Positions 26,192 through 36,859 of a DNA stretch of 64,000 bases are shown in pieces; position 1 is the stretch's first letter; the number at the start of each line of letters is the position of its first letter. This DNA comes from Bacillus sp. AFS015802 (GTDB lineage Bacteria; Bacillota; Bacilli; Bacillales; Bacillaceae_B), in the NCBI RefSeq assembly GCF_002561455.1, contig NZ_NTUP01000005.1, positions 1 to 64,000 on the forward strand, given 5' to 3'. A model generated the notes under the pieces. It was not told where the DNA came from. It ran no database searches and saw nothing but the letters and a program-made list of their open reading frames with translations. Made by a program: the position numbers and the translations under genes.

Positions 26192-26220
26192 AAAAAAAGC
26201 CTCCTTTTCTAAAGAAGACT
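26192..26220 (-). terminator. Terminator of the DUF3889 gene
   Basis: On the minus strand AGTCTTCTTT pairs with AAAGGAGGCT (two G-U pairs), followed by seven T residues. Confidence 0.7.
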
Positions 26221-26232
26221 TCTCTGTTCATG

Positions 26233-26535
26233 TTATTCCTTCACCGAGATATTCAGGATCTTCTCATTGTCTAGGTCGTGCACCACGACTACCACGACTT
26301 TTTTCTCTGCATTGTTTTCCTGCACGGTAAATTCAAAGGCATCAGACACTTTGTTCGCCGTCACTTTTTGTCGCCCCTGATATTTATAATCCTTTACAGG
26401 CTGACCTGGATAGTCCTCTTTGATGACAGCTGTCGCAATGCGTCCAAACTTCTGATAATCCACCTGCTCGGCAAATGCCTGACTTGAAAACATTAGAAAA
26501 AACACAGTTGATAAGCTCACGATTGCTTTCTTCAT
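26233..26535 (-). CDS. Secreted DUF3889 protein, YhdC-like
   Basis: The 100-residue protein has a Sec signal peptide (MKKAIVSLSTVFFLMFSSQAFA, cleavage after AFA) and a mature domain of the DUF3889 type: YQKFGRIATAVIKEDYPGQPVKDYKYQGR followed by a beta-rich C-terminus, here named by its ends only. I chose the ATG at 26535, seven bases after AGAGGTG. It lies next to yhdB and yhdA as yhdC does in B. subtilis, which supports the assignment. The function is unknown; it should be outside the cell membrane. Confidence 0.75.
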   Translation of the reverse strand: MKKAIVSLSTVFFLMFSSQAFAEQVDYQKFGRIATAVIKEDYPGQPVKDYKYQGRQKVTANKVSDAFEFTVQENNAEKKVVVVVVHDLDNEKILNISVKE

Positions 26536-26703
26536 TTTCATCACCTCTGTATACGTTTCATTACATAGGATGAATTAAAAATGCGTTTTTATTCACCCAA
26601 TAGAAGGAAATCAAGCACTTGCAACATAACCAACTTTTACAGAGAAATAAATGCGGTTTTCTCGTGCACAATAGTAGTACCCCTTCAGAAGGAGGGAAAC
26701 CAG

Positions 26704-26958
26704 GTGAATAAAGTCGATTACGATCGGGCCTTGTATTACACTCACCGATCAGAATGGGATAACTTGCTGATCCTAATGGTGAGGACGAAGGATGACCTTC
26801 TTTCAAAAAGAATTGAACATTTTCTGCATGCGTATCATTTTTCAAATGATTACACGGTTGTAGAGCGCAACCTCTATACACTTTTACGTTATATTGAACA
26901 TGCAAACTTCACCTATAGTGTCGAGCAACCACTCCAGGAAACCTTTGCAGAGATGTAA
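26704..26958 (+). CDS. yhdB: YhdB family protein
   Basis: This 84-residue soluble protein matches B. subtilis YhdB by the opening DYDRALYYTHRSEWD, the middle LMVRTKDDLLSKRIEHFLHA and the C-terminal NLYTLLRYI. The start is a GTG at 26704 with AGGAGGG ten bases upstream; the open frame reaches further upstream but without a translation signal. Order yhdA-yhdB-yhdC is preserved. Function unknown. Confidence 0.88.
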   Translation: MNKVDYDRALYYTHRSEWDNLLILMVRTKDDLLSKRIEHFLHAYHFSNDYTVVERNLYTLLRYIEHANFTYSVEQPLQETFAEM

Positions 26959-26978
26959 AAACGAGAATTCCACCTACG

Positions 26979-27016
26979 GCTGATCCAATTAGTATGCGCT
27001 ATTGGATCAGCTTTTA
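26979..27016 (+). terminator. Terminator of yhdB
   Basis: GCTGATCCAAT pairs perfectly with ATTGGATCAGC; TTTT follows. Confidence 0.85.
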
Positions 27017-27082
27017 TGTTATTTGCATGTATAGTACCCGGTTGCTTATACCAGGCATCATATAAACACTTAAAAAATCATG

Positions 27083-27109
27083 AAAAAACCGGCATAATGC
27101 CGGTTTTTA
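27083..27109 (-). terminator. Terminator of the yhcY-yhcZ-yhdA operon
   Basis: AAAAACCGGCAT and ATGCCGGTTTTT form a perfect stem next to the yhdA stop codon. Confidence 0.88.
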
Positions 27110-27114
27110 CCCAA

Positions 27115-28307
<1,193 letters not shown>

Positions 28308-28320
28308 TGCCCGGCACCTC

Positions 28321-29436
28321 CTAATACGGTAATTGAACTGAAATGATCGTTCCTCTTCCCAGCTCACTGTCGATGGTCAATGTCCCACCGATACTGTTCA
28401 CACGTTCTTTCATACTTTGAATCCCCACTGAAGGGAGGGATTGTTCCCTGTCATACTGAAATCCGGATCCTTTATCTTCAATGGTCAGATCGATGGATCG
28501 TGACCCGCTTTTTATTGTATAGAGGATCTGTTTCTCCCCGGAATGCTTTTTACAATTATTCAGGGCTTCCTGACTGACACGCCACAACACCTCTTCTATT
28601 TTAGAGCTTAGGGAGATGACTCCCTCTACTTTGGTTTCAAGGGATAATCCGAGCATTTCCGCGTAGCCTTTTGCCGCTTCCACGACTCCATTTTCCAGAC
28701 CATGGGGCCTTAATTGCCAAATGAGGGCCCGCATTTCCGACAGGGCTTCCTGAGCAAGTCCCTGAATGGTCTTGAAGGTTTCCTTCACTTCATGATCCGG
28801 GGTCATTTCTGCCCCACCCCTTGCCGTTAACGTGAGGGAAAACAATAATTGATTGACCGAATCATGAAGATCTCTTGCCAACCGGTTCCTCTCTCCGATC
28901 AGCGCGACTTCCTGCTCCTTCTTCGTCAACATAATGCGTTTTATGGCCGAACCGATTTGAAAGGCCACCGATTCAAGCAGGGCCAGTTCATCCGTGGAAA
29001 AGTGGGTCTTATTCGGCGCTGCGACATTCAATAACCCAAAGGACTCAGTCCCGGACTGAAGGGGGACCGTCGCATGATACGTAATATCATCTGTGTCACC
29101 CCTGTTTTCTTCGATGGCCTGCTCGATCCGCTGGCATTCAATGATATTGGAGGCTTTGGTGAGCTTACCTTTCCGGAAACGATTCACACACCAGCATCCT
29201 CCCTCTTTCATCAATTCACATTTTCGATCCGAGAGGGACCCAGGCAGATTTTCATAAGAAACAAGATCATGACTTCCTTCCTTTTCAATGAAAAAGATCC
29301 ATCCCGTCGTGAAGCTTGAGCCCCTGATCAGCTTCTTCAATGCACCTGAGAGCATGGAAACAAGCTCTGTTTCATTATTCAGCAGTTCGGCTACCTCTTT
29401 CAAAAGCTCGATATTTGAAAGGGATTCCTGATTCAT
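28321..29436 (-). CDS. yhcY: GAF-domain sensor histidine kinase YhcY
   Basis: This cytosolic kinase (371 residues) has a GAF domain (about 20-165), a HisKA_3 dimerisation domain with the phosphorylated His in ERNRLARDLHDSVNQ near residue 190, and an HATPase domain ending in GRGTIISVQLPY. It has no membrane helix, so it senses an internal signal, perhaps redox or a ligand; two Cys residues in the GAF domain (GGCWCVN) are worth noting. The start ATG at 29436 has AGGACG eight bases before it. First gene of yhcYZ-yhdA. Confidence 0.92.
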   Translation of the reverse strand: MNQESLSNIELLKEVAELLNNETELVSMLSGALKKLIRGSSFTTGWIFFIEKEGSHDLVSYENLPGSLSDRKCELMKEGGCWCVNRFRKGKLTKASNIIECQRIEQAIEENRGDTDDITYHATVPLQSGTESFGLLNVAAPNKTHFSTDELALLESVAFQIGSAIKRIMLTKKEQEVALIGERNRLARDLHDSVNQLLFSLTLTARGGAEMTPDHEVKETFKTIQGLAQEALSEMRALIWQLRPHGLENGVVEAAKGYAEMLGLSLETKVEGVISLSSKIEEVLWRVSQEALNNCKKHSGEKQILYTIKSGSRSIDLTIEDKGSGFQYDREQSLPSVGIQSMKERVNSIGGTLTIDSELGRGTIISVQLPY

Positions 29437-29555
29437 ATTCATCGTCCTTTCCCATCCTACACTACCATTATATAGATTTTATACAAAACCGGTATTATCA
29501 AAAAGAACGAACCGCTCTACGACCTTTGACTGAAAACACACGTTCTCCTTTCAAT

Positions 29556-29594
29556 CAAAAAAAACAAGAGATGCAAAAAACACATCTCTTGTTT
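29556..29594 (-). terminator. Terminator of pgcA
   Basis: On the minus strand AAACAAGAGATG pairs with CATCTCTTGTTT, followed by eight T residues. Confidence 0.88.
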
Positions 29595-29610
29595 GAAAAC
29601 CGGATAGGCC

Positions 29611-31362
29611 TTACGCCTTTCCTACAGATGAACGGATCATCGTCTCCACTTTCGCCATGATGGCTTCTTGGAGAGCATGTAATTTTTCATCGCTATCGCT
29701 TTGTGTCTCACCGATCACGCTGAAATAGAACTTGATTTTCGGTTCGGTTCCAGATGGACGCAGGCAAATCCATGAACCGTCTTCAAGGTGATATTTCAAC
29801 ACATTGGAAGAAGGAAGATGGATGGATGCTTCCTCACCGGATACCAGATCCACCTTCTTGCTTACCTTATAGTCCTCTGACGAAACCACCCGTAAGCCGG
29901 CCACTTCTTTCAACGGTTCGTTCCTGAAGTCCTTCAGGATCCCCTGGATTTGCTCAGCTCCTTCTTTCCCTTTCAGGGTCAAGCTCTTCAACCCTTCCTG
30001 GTAGTATCCGTGCTGCTCAAATAATTCATTCAGGACCTGATGGAGCGTCTTGCCTTCTTTTTTATAATAAGCTGCTGCCTCTGCAGCCATCAATACCGCT
30101 TGAATGGCATCCTTATCACGGGCAAAGTCCCCGATCAGGTAACCATAGCTTTCTTCATATCCGAATAAGAAAGAATATTCACCGGTTTCTTCATACTTCT
30201 TGATTTTCTCACCGATGAATTTAAAGCCTGTCAGCACATCCTCGACGGATGCCCCGTAATGCTCAGCGACTTTACGGCCTAATTCAGATGTCACGATGGT
30301 TTTGAATACACGACCGTTTTCAGGGATCATGTCCTTTTCCTGTTTGCGGGCAAGGATATAATGAAGCAGGATGGCACCCGTCTGGTTCCCGGTAAGGAGG
30401 ATATACTCGCCTGTTTCCCCTTTTACGGCTACGCCTAAGCGATCTGCATCGGGATCTGTCGCAATCAGGATGTCTGCGTCGATTTCCTTCCCGTCACGGA
30501 TGCTGTATTCAAATGCCGCTTTGTCTTCAGGATTCGGCGACTTCACTGTCGTAAATTCAGGGTCCGGGACAGCCTGCTCCTTTACGATATGGACATGCTC
30601 ATAACCTAATGCTTTCAGACCCTTTTCAGCCATCTTCAAGGCTGTTCCGTGTAATGGGGAAAACACGATTTTCAAATCGACTTCCTTGGCGATCTGAGGT
30701 TTTTCAGATATCGAAATCAGATGCTCCAGATAAGATTGATCGATCTCTTCCCCGATCATTTTAATCAAGCCCTCTGATTTTAATTCTTCTTCGGATTTCA
30801 CTTCGATTTCCAATTCATTTTCCACCGCATTCACTTTCGCAATCACGGCATCGGCTACGTGAGGAGGCAGTTGAGCCCCATCCTCACCGTAAACTTTATA
30901 TCCATTGTATTCAGGCGGGTTATGGCTCGCGGTGACCACGATTCCTGAGAATGCCTTTAATTGGCGTAGGGCGAATGAAAGCTCGGGTGTCGGCTTCAAT
31001 TCGTCGAAGACATACGTCTGGATGCCGTGGGTTGCCAGGGTTTTCGCTGACTCCATGGCAAATTCAGGTGATTTGTAACGGGAATCGTAAGCGATTACAA
31101 CTCCGCGATTTTTAGCCTCCTGGCCTTGTTCTTCTATGTATCGCGCTAATCCTTCAGAGGCCTTTCTGACTGTATAGATGTTCATCCGATTGGTTCCAGG
31201 GCCGATTTCTCCCCTCATTCCACCAGTTCCGAATTCAAGGTTTTTGTAGAAAGCGTCTTCCAAGGTTTTTTCGTCGTCTTTCATTGATTCTAAAAGTTCA
31301 TTGACTTCTTCATCCAGATGTAAGTAGCTGCTCCATTTTTCCCACGATGTTTTCCAACTCAA
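29611..31362 (-). CDS. pgcA: Alpha-phosphoglucomutase PgcA
   Basis: The 583-residue enzyme interconverts glucose 1-phosphate and glucose 6-phosphate for glycolipid, teichoic acid and UDP-glucose synthesis. It shows the phosphoserine loop [11 protein letters not shown] near residue 143, the metal loop DPDADRLG near 302 and the phosphate-binding RPSGTEPK near 540. The start is a TTG at 31362, seven bases after AGGAGGGG. It lies upstream of yhcY as in B. subtilis (former name yhxB). UgtP partners are not in this window. Confidence 0.95.
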   Translation of the reverse strand: MSWKTSWEKWSSYLHLDEEVNELLESMKDDEKTLEDAFYKNLEFGTGGMRGEIGPGTNRMNIYTVRKASEGLARYIEEQGQEAKNRGVVIAYDSRYKSPEFAMESAKTLATHGIQTYVFDELKPTPELSFALRQLKAFSGIVVTASHNPPEYNGYKVYGEDGAQLPPHVADAVIAKVNAVENELEIEVKSEEELKSEGLIKMIGEEIDQSYLEHLISISEKPQIAKEVDLKIVFSPLHGTALKMAEKGLKALGYEHVHIVKEQAVPDPEFTTVKSPNPEDKAAFEYSIRDGKEIDADILIATDPDADRLGVAVKGETGEYILLTGNQTGAILLHYILARKQEKDMIPENGRVFKTIVTSELGRKVAEHYGASVEDVLTGFKFIGEKIKKYEETGEYSFLFGYEESYGYLIGDFARDKDAIQAVLMAAEAAAYYKKEGKTLHQVLNELFEQHGYYQEGLKSLTLKGKEGAEQIQGILKDFRNEPLKEVAGLRVVSSEDYKVSKKVDLVSGEEASIHLPSSNVLKYHLEDGSWICLRPSGTEPKIKFYFSVIGETQSDSDEKLHALQEAIMAKVETMIRSSVGKA

Positions 31363-31533
31363 AACGATCCCCTCCTAATACTGTATAATAATAAATTCTA
31401 TCATATATTGTAGAATTCCTTCTAAAACAATCCGTCACATGTCGACAAGATTTTTACATTCTTTATTCTAGCATAATTTTCTGATGATGAATTTATCGTT
31501 TTTTAATAACTTTAGGTAAACAAGGAATATCAT

Positions 31534-31564
31534 AAAAAACCCCGCTGAAGGCATCAGCGGGGCT
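31534..31564 (-). terminator. Terminator of yhcX
   Basis: CCCCGCTGA and TCAGCGGGG stem with a minus-strand T run. Confidence 0.9.
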
Positions 31565-31577
31565 TACTTTATCTGCA

Positions 31578-33119
31578 TTACTTCTTATAATTGACTCCAT
31601 ATACATCGTGGCGACGGTCTTTGAGCTGGCGGACGGTACCGGATTGGCGCTGGCGTCGAAGGACTTCGAGGTCTACGTCTCCGATCATGACCATTTCGAT
31701 GTTCGGATTGGTTTCTCCTACGATTCCATCACGGGCGAATTCAAAGTCCGATGGTGCAAAGATACCGGACTGGGCGTATTGAATGTCCATATTTTCCGTT
31801 TGCGGAAGGTTTCCGACCGTACCGGAAATGACTGTGTAGATCTGGTTCTCAACAGCGCGTGCCTGTGCACAGTATCTGACACGCAGATAGCCCTGGCGAT
31901 CTTCTGTACAGAATGGGGTGAAGATGATTTTTGCCCCTTTGTCCGTTGCGATGCGGGCAAGCTCGGGAAATTCAATGTCATAGCAGATCTGGATGGCGAT
32001 CTTCCCGCAATCCGTGTCGAACACCCTGACGGAATCTCCGGGACTGATCCCCCACCATTTTCGCTCATTCGGTGTGATGTGAACTTTGTACTGCTTCTCG
32101 ATCGTCCCATCACGACGGAAGAGGTAAGCAATATTATAGATTTCATCGTTTTCCTCTTTGACGAAGTGGGATCCCCCGACGATGTTGACATTGTATCGAA
32201 CGGCAAGGTCCGTGAATAGTTCGATATAGTCTTCTGTGAAATCCGTCAATCTTCTCACGGCAAGGCTCGGTGATTGGATATTCAAGAATGACATGAGCTG
32301 CGTGGTGAAAATTTCAGGGAACACCACGAAATCGGATTTCGCATCGGACGCTACATCCGTAAAGTACTCGACCTGATTTGCAAACTCCTCGAAGGAATTA
32401 ATTTTACGCATCATATATTGCACGACACAGATACGGACAGGGTAACTCGTTTTAAAATGGCGCTTGCTTGACGGACGGTAGTCTACATTATTCCATTCCA
32501 TCAGCGTGGCATATTTATGGGAACGTTTGTCATCCGGCAAATAGTTCGGATTGATCCGCATGAGGGTAAAGCCATTCAATAGCTGGAATGAAAGCACCGG
32601 ATCATAGATCTTATGCCTCCCCACTGAATCCACGTACTCCCTTGGGGACATTTCCTCAGAGTGCTTATGGTAATTCGGGATGCGTCCCCCGATGATGATA
32701 CTCTTTAAGTTCCATTGTCTCGCAAGATCCTTCCTTGCTTCATATAAACGGTGACCGACCTTCATGCGACGGTATTCAGGATGCACCATCACTTCGATCC
32801 CATACAGGTTATACCCATCTGGATTGTGATTCGTGATATAACCATTATCCGTTACATCATCCCATGTGTGGCGGTCGTCATACTCATCAAAATTAATGAT
32901 CAGACTCGAGCATGAACCGATGATCTCACCGTCTAATTCTGCTACCAGCTGGCCTTCCGGAAATACTTCCAGGTGACTTTCGAGATGGTCGACCTTCCAC
33001 GGATCCATGCCTGGAAAGCAGACAGACTGCATGTTGATGATATCTTGAATGTCCTTGTGTTCCATAGGACGGATGATCATTTTCTTTTCGAATTGTGATA
33101 AGTCCAGTTTTTCTGCCAT
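31578..33119 (-). CDS. yhcX: GNAT acetyltransferase/nitrilase fusion YhcX
   Basis: This 513-residue two-domain protein matches B. subtilis YhcX in length and order. Residues 1-210 form a GNAT domain (acetyl-CoA loop around EYRRMKVGHRLYEARK). Residues 225-500 form a carbon-nitrogen hydrolase with the Glu-Lys-Cys triad in FPEIFTT, KVHITPNERKW and QICYDIEFPE. In B. subtilis YhcX has been linked to hydrolysis of an amide in indole-acetate synthesis; I treat the substrate as open. Monocistronic; the order yhcX then pgcA is conserved but without the glp genes in between. Confidence 0.93.
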   Translation of the reverse strand: MAEKLDLSQFEKKMIIRPMEHKDIQDIINMQSVCFPGMDPWKVDHLESHLEVFPEGQLVAELDGEIIGSCSSLIINFDEYDDRHTWDDVTDNGYITNHNPDGYNLYGIEVMVHPEYRRMKVGHRLYEARKDLARQWNLKSIIIGGRIPNYHKHSEEMSPREYVDSVGRHKIYDPVLSFQLLNGFTLMRINPNYLPDDKRSHKYATLMEWNNVDYRPSSKRHFKTSYPVRICVVQYMMRKINSFEEFANQVEYFTDVASDAKSDFVVFPEIFTTQLMSFLNIQSPSLAVRRLTDFTEDYIELFTDLAVRYNVNIVGGSHFVKEENDEIYNIAYLFRRDGTIEKQYKVHITPNERKWWGISPGDSVRVFDTDCGKIAIQICYDIEFPELARIATDKGAKIIFTPFCTEDRQGYLRVRYCAQARAVENQIYTVISGTVGNLPQTENMDIQYAQSGIFAPSDFEFARDGIVGETNPNIEMVMIGDVDLEVLRRQRQSGTVRQLKDRRHDVYGVNYKK

Positions 33120-33324
33120 TTATGATCTACTCCTTCATAAAATACCTGAATTATATACCCTTATAGTGCACTGATGAAACGAAGTTCATGACAGTCCATC
33201 CCTTTTATTTTAGCAAAGGGGTATGGATGATTGAAGAAATTTGATTTACTTGCATCTTATATAAATTTGACTGTAGTCGCTGATATCATAAATATTAAAT
33301 CAAATAAATCGTACAAAAAACCCT

Positions 33325-33357
33325 AAAAATAGAAGCACCCTAAACCTGGGTGCTTCC
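33325..33357 (-). terminator. Terminator of the malL-type gene
   Basis: GAAGCACCC and GGGTGCTTC stem with a minus-strand T-rich tract. Confidence 0.85.
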
Positions 33358-33363
33358 TTTCCA

Positions 33364-35037
33364 TTACCCTTTAAAATAGTAAGCTGTTGCTTCCCATGGG
33401 TTTAAAGTAAATGGATCATCATTATTGTTCTCCTCGTTGGAGATCAGAATATTAGCCTGCTTGATATCAAATGAAGCGACGTTATCAATGACTTGCTTTT
33501 CTCCGGATACATTGCAAAGGACCAGGATCTTTTCGTTTCCATATGTTCTCGTATAGGCATACACGGAAGGGTGATCAGCATAGTGAAGCTCGAAGGATCC
33601 GTATGGAATGATATCATGCTCCTTGCGAAGAGCGATCAATTTTTGGTAGTGGTAAAAAATGGATCCGGAATCATTCAGTACCTTTTCTGCATTGATTTCT
33701 TTGTAGTTCGGATTAATGGCGATCCATGGTTCCCCTTCAGTGAATCCACCCTGATTCCCGCTGTTCCACTGCATAGGGGTTCTGGCGTTGTCTCTCCCCT
33801 TAATGTAAATGGACTTCATGATTTCATCCGGATTCATGCCCTGGGCTATTTTTTCACGATACATGTTGAGGGTTTCGATATCCTTGTACTCATCAATGGA
33901 TGAGAATCGGACATTGGTCATCCCAAGCTCCTCCCCCTGATAAATGTAAGGAGTCCCCTGCATCAAATGAAGGAGGGTTGCAAGCATTTTCGCAGACTTC
34001 ACGCGATATTCCCCATCATCGCCGAGCCTTGACACGATCCTTGGTTGATCGTGGTTGTTCCAATACAGGCTATTCCAGCCCTTCCCGTGAAGGTTTGTCT
34101 GCCACTTTGTTAAAATGGTTTTCAATTTTACAAGGTCGAATGGAATGACGTCCCATTTGCCTCCCGGACCCGAGTCAACGTCCATATGCTCGAATTGGAA
34201 TACCATATTCACTTCATCCCGGTCTTCTCCGGTGTAAAGGACGGCTTCTTCGGGTGTCACCCCCGGCATTTCACCAACGGTCATGACGTCATATCGGGAG
34301 AGGACCTCTTGATTCATTTCATTCAGGAACTCATGGATGAGGGGACCATTCATAAAATACTCGTGACCGGAAGCATACCTGTTCCCTTCCGGATTCGGTG
34401 CATCCGGCAGGCCTGGTACCTTTGAAATGAAGTTGATGACGTCCATCCGGAAACCATCGATGCCTTTATCCAGCCAGAATTTCATCATGTCATATATTTC
34501 CCCGCGCAGCTTCGGATTCTCCCAGTTCAGGTCCGGCTGCTTTTTCGAGAAGATATGCAGGAAATATTCGTCTGTCGCTTCATCATATTCCCAAGCGGAA
34601 CCGCTGAAAACAGACTCCCAGTTATTAGGCTCCCTTCCGTCTTTTCCTTCACGCCAAATATAATAATCACGAAATGGATTGTCCTTGGATTTCCTTGATT
34701 CCACGAACCAGCCGTGCTCATCGGAAGAGTGATTCACCACAAGGTCCATGACAAGCTTCATCTCGCGCTTATGCATTTCCCTGAGCATTTCTTCCCAATC
34801 AGCCATGGTGCCGAATTCATCCAGAATCTTTTTATAGTTGCTGATATCATAGCCATTGTCATCATTCGGGGATTCATAGACAGGAGATAACCAGACGACA
34901 TCGATCCCAAGCTTCTTCAAATAGTCCAATTTAGAAATGATTCCTTTAATATCACCGATACCATCGCCGTTGGAATCCATAAAGCTCCGTGGATAAATTT
35001 GATAAACAACCGATTCTTTCCACCATTGTTTTGACAT
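33364..35037 (-). CDS. GH13 oligo-1,6-glucosidase/alpha-glucosidase (MalL type)
   Basis: The 557-residue cytosolic enzyme hydrolyses alpha-1,6 and terminal alpha-1,4 links of isomalto- or malto-oligosaccharides. The catalytic residues fall in GFRMDVINF (nucleophile Asp near 199), VGEMPG (acid/base Glu near 255) and WNNHDQPRIV (Asp near 329), the GH13 subfamily 31 pattern. No signal peptide. Upstream lies a perfect palindrome that fits the CcpA cre consensus. It pairs functionally with the secreted GH31 and GH66 enzymes at 40-45 kb. TreA-type trehalose-phosphate hydrolase is close in sequence; MalL fits better, but not conclusively. Confidence 0.88.
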   Translation of the reverse strand: MSKQWWKESVVYQIYPRSFMDSNGDGIGDIKGIISKLDYLKKLGIDVVWLSPVYESPNDDNGYDISNYKKILDEFGTMADWEEMLREMHKREMKLVMDLVVNHSSDEHGWFVESRKSKDNPFRDYYIWREGKDGREPNNWESVFSGSAWEYDEATDEYFLHIFSKKQPDLNWENPKLRGEIYDMMKFWLDKGIDGFRMDVINFISKVPGLPDAPNPEGNRYASGHEYFMNGPLIHEFLNEMNQEVLSRYDVMTVGEMPGVTPEEAVLYTGEDRDEVNMVFQFEHMDVDSGPGGKWDVIPFDLVKLKTILTKWQTNLHGKGWNSLYWNNHDQPRIVSRLGDDGEYRVKSAKMLATLLHLMQGTPYIYQGEELGMTNVRFSSIDEYKDIETLNMYREKIAQGMNPDEIMKSIYIKGRDNARTPMQWNSGNQGGFTEGEPWIAINPNYKEINAEKVLNDSGSIFYHYQKLIALRKEHDIIPYGSFELHYADHPSVYAYTRTYGNEKILVLCNVSGEKQVIDNVASFDIKQANILISNEENNNDDPFTLNPWEATAYYFKG

Positions 35038-35095
35038 ATGTGCATTCCTCCTGTTAGTTCCATTCTTTTATTGGGGTAATTGTGCAATTGGCTTC

Positions 35096-35109
35096 TGCAA
35101 CCGCTTGCA
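35096..35109 (-). promoter_or_regulatory. cre-like palindrome upstream of malL
   Basis: TGCAACCGCTTGCA matches the cre consensus TGNAANCGNTNNCA at all fixed positions and is also a TGCAA-N4-TTGCA palindrome. It lies 59 bases before the start codon. CcpA or a local LacI-family repressor could bind; a LacI-type gene lies at 50.5 kb. Confidence 0.6.
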
Positions 35110-35215
35110 CAAATCGTTAAAAAAATATCACATTTCTTCATAAAGTTTTCTCATTTTACTTTTATAATAATAACATACTATAATTTGATAGAATATACGT
35201 AGAAAGGAATTCTAT

Positions 35216-35641
35216 ATGAATAAAAAAGCAGATTCACTGTTATTCCTTGCCTGGGCTTCCTCTCTCATCGCAACGATGGGTAGTTTATATTTTTCTGAAA
35301 TCATGAAATATGAGCCCTGCGAATTATGCTGGTATCAGCGCATTTTAATGTACCCGATGGTGATTCTATTAGGGACGGCTTATGTACGTAAAGATTTTCA
35401 AGCGGCATTATATTCTGCCATTTTATCAGGGATCGGTATCCTCGTTTCCTTGTATCACTACTCTATTCAAAAAGTTTCGATTTTAACAGAAAGCGCACCC
35501 GCCTGCGGACGTGTCCCATGCACAGGTGAATACATCAACCTGTTCGGCTTTATCACGATCCCGTTTTTGGCTTTGACCGGTTTTATCATCATCTTCATCT
35601 CAAGTGTAATGGTTTTAAAAGCGATAAAGGAGGACAACTAG
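35216..35641 (+). CDS. bdbC: Disulfide bond formation protein BdbC (DsbB family)
   Basis: The 141-residue protein has four transmembrane helices and the two cysteine pairs of DsbB-type thiol oxidases: CELC after helix 1 (near residues 37-40) and CGRVPC in the second external loop. It re-oxidises a DsbA/thioredoxin-like partner using quinones. The partner is encoded one base after its stop codon. The pair would introduce disulfides in exported proteins. Both genes sit in the place of glp genes relative to B. subtilis. Confidence 0.92.
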   Translation: MNKKADSLLFLAWASSLIATMGSLYFSEIMKYEPCELCWYQRILMYPMVILLGTAYVRKDFQAALYSAILSGIGILVSLYHYSIQKVSILTESAPACGRVPCTGEYINLFGFITIPFLALTGFIIIFISSVMVLKAIKEDN

Positions 35642-35642
35642 A

Positions 35643-36116
35643 TTGAAGAAAATCATCATATTCCTGGTGGCGATTGTCGGATTATTCGCAGCCATCGCCA
35701 TCATCACGAATCTTCAGAACAGTCAAAAGGCAGAGGGGAATAAATTTAAAAAAGAAAAACTGGACCCGGCGACCGTTGAACTGCTGGACGACCCGAACTA
35801 TCAGAATGTCATCCTTCCAGAAGAGCTGGAAAAGACGTTAAAGAATAAAGAAGACGCTACCGTATACTTCTATAGTTCGACCTGTATCCACTGTAAGAGA
35901 ACGACACCAGTCCTGGCACCTCTTGCCGAAGACATGGGAGTCGATATGGTTCAGTACAACCTTCTTGAGTTCGATCAAGGATGGAATCAATACGGAATCG
36001 AAGCTACGCCTACCCTCGTACGTTACGAAAATGGGAAAGAAGTGGCGAGAATCGTCGGAGAGCATCCCGAGGAAGATTTCAAGGCATTCTTCGAAGAGAA
36101 CGTGAAATCAGAATAA
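35643..36116 (+). CDS. Membrane-anchored thioredoxin-fold protein, BdbC partner
   Basis: The 157-residue protein has one N-terminal membrane helix and an external thioredoxin domain with the active site SSTCIHCKRT (CIHC) near residue 82 and the cis-Pro in EATPTLVRY. It starts with TTG, nine bases after AGGAGG that lies inside the bdbC 3' end, so the two are coupled. The role is as primary thiol oxidase or donor for BdbC. It fits the BdbA/BdbD-like group only loosely, so I give no symbol. Confidence 0.87.
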   Translation: MKKIIIFLVAIVGLFAAIAIITNLQNSQKAEGNKFKKEKLDPATVELLDDPNYQNVILPEELEKTLKNKEDATVYFYSSTCIHCKRTTPVLAPLAEDMGVDMVQYNLLEFDQGWNQYGIEATPTLVRYENGKEVARIVGEHPEEDFKAFFEENVKSE

Positions 36117-36119
36117 AAA

Positions 36120-36156
36120 AAAGAGGGGCTGACCTTTCCACGGGTCAGCCCCTTTC
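36120..36156 (+). terminator. Terminator of the bdbC operon
   Basis: AGGGGCTGACC and GGTCAGCCCCT perfect stem, followed by TTT. Confidence 0.88.
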
Positions 36157-36286
36157 AAATGAGGAGGAATTTCAAGATGAAGATACTCGAGTATCTTCAG
36201 GATTAACTTATTACAAGCTATTTTCCCCTCTCACGAACCATCTAAACATGTTTATATGAATTTTCTGAAGGATCTAACTTTTCAAG

Positions 36287-36688
36287 TCATACGAGCAGCT
36301 GGTTATCCGCTCTCGAATAAATGCTTAAATTATGTCTGCAGTCCGATTCTTCACTGAATTGATCGTATGATAAAGGAAAGAACATACCAAAGCTCTGAAG
36401 GATACGCGCATTGTTGTAAAACATTTCTTCATATACTTCTTCTTGTGCTCCACTTTCAACGATTGAGATCAATGTTTGTAAACTGGATATCACCTGGAAC
36501 GCTTCCTTGAGTGTCCCGAAATACTCAAAGTTTCTCGTGGTCGTATGTAATACCTGCATATCATCAAATTGTTCGATTTCATCATCTGTGAAATAATCAG
36601 GGAAAATAGTACAATACATGTACTGTATGAGTTCTTGAATCTTGTCTTCCTGTTCATGTGTTGATGCTAGTAACACTTTCACCGTCAT
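36287..36688 (-). CDS. yhcU: DUF5365 family protein YhcU
   Basis: The 133-residue soluble protein matches the DUF5365 family (B. subtilis YhcU): opening VKVLLASTHEQEDKIQELIQYMY, acidic middle, and the FYNNARILQSFGMFFPLSYDQF segment. It is divergent from yhcT, whose order is as in B. subtilis. Function unknown. AAGGTGGG precedes the ATG. Confidence 0.8.
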   Translation of the reverse strand: MTVKVLLASTHEQEDKIQELIQYMYCTIFPDYFTDDEIEQFDDMQVLHTTTRNFEYFGTLKEAFQVISSLQTLISIVESGAQEEVYEEMFYNNARILQSFGMFFPLSYDQFSEESDCRHNLSIYSRADNQLLV

Positions 36689-36859
36689 AACCCACCTTTG
36701 TAATGGTTGTAATCTCTCTGTAATAGATATATTAAGGATAACATAGAAGTAGAACCAACTGCGTGGTAATTATACCCATGAATTGGGTTGAATAGGAGCT
36801 TAGGTAGGATTAAATACCCATATAAGTATAAGGATTTTGTCATTTGAAGGAGTTTTTTG

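Noticed and set aside
31608..32219. 203-codon plus-strand open frame within yhcX
   Set aside because: It is the complement of the conserved nitrilase domain and lacks translation signals.
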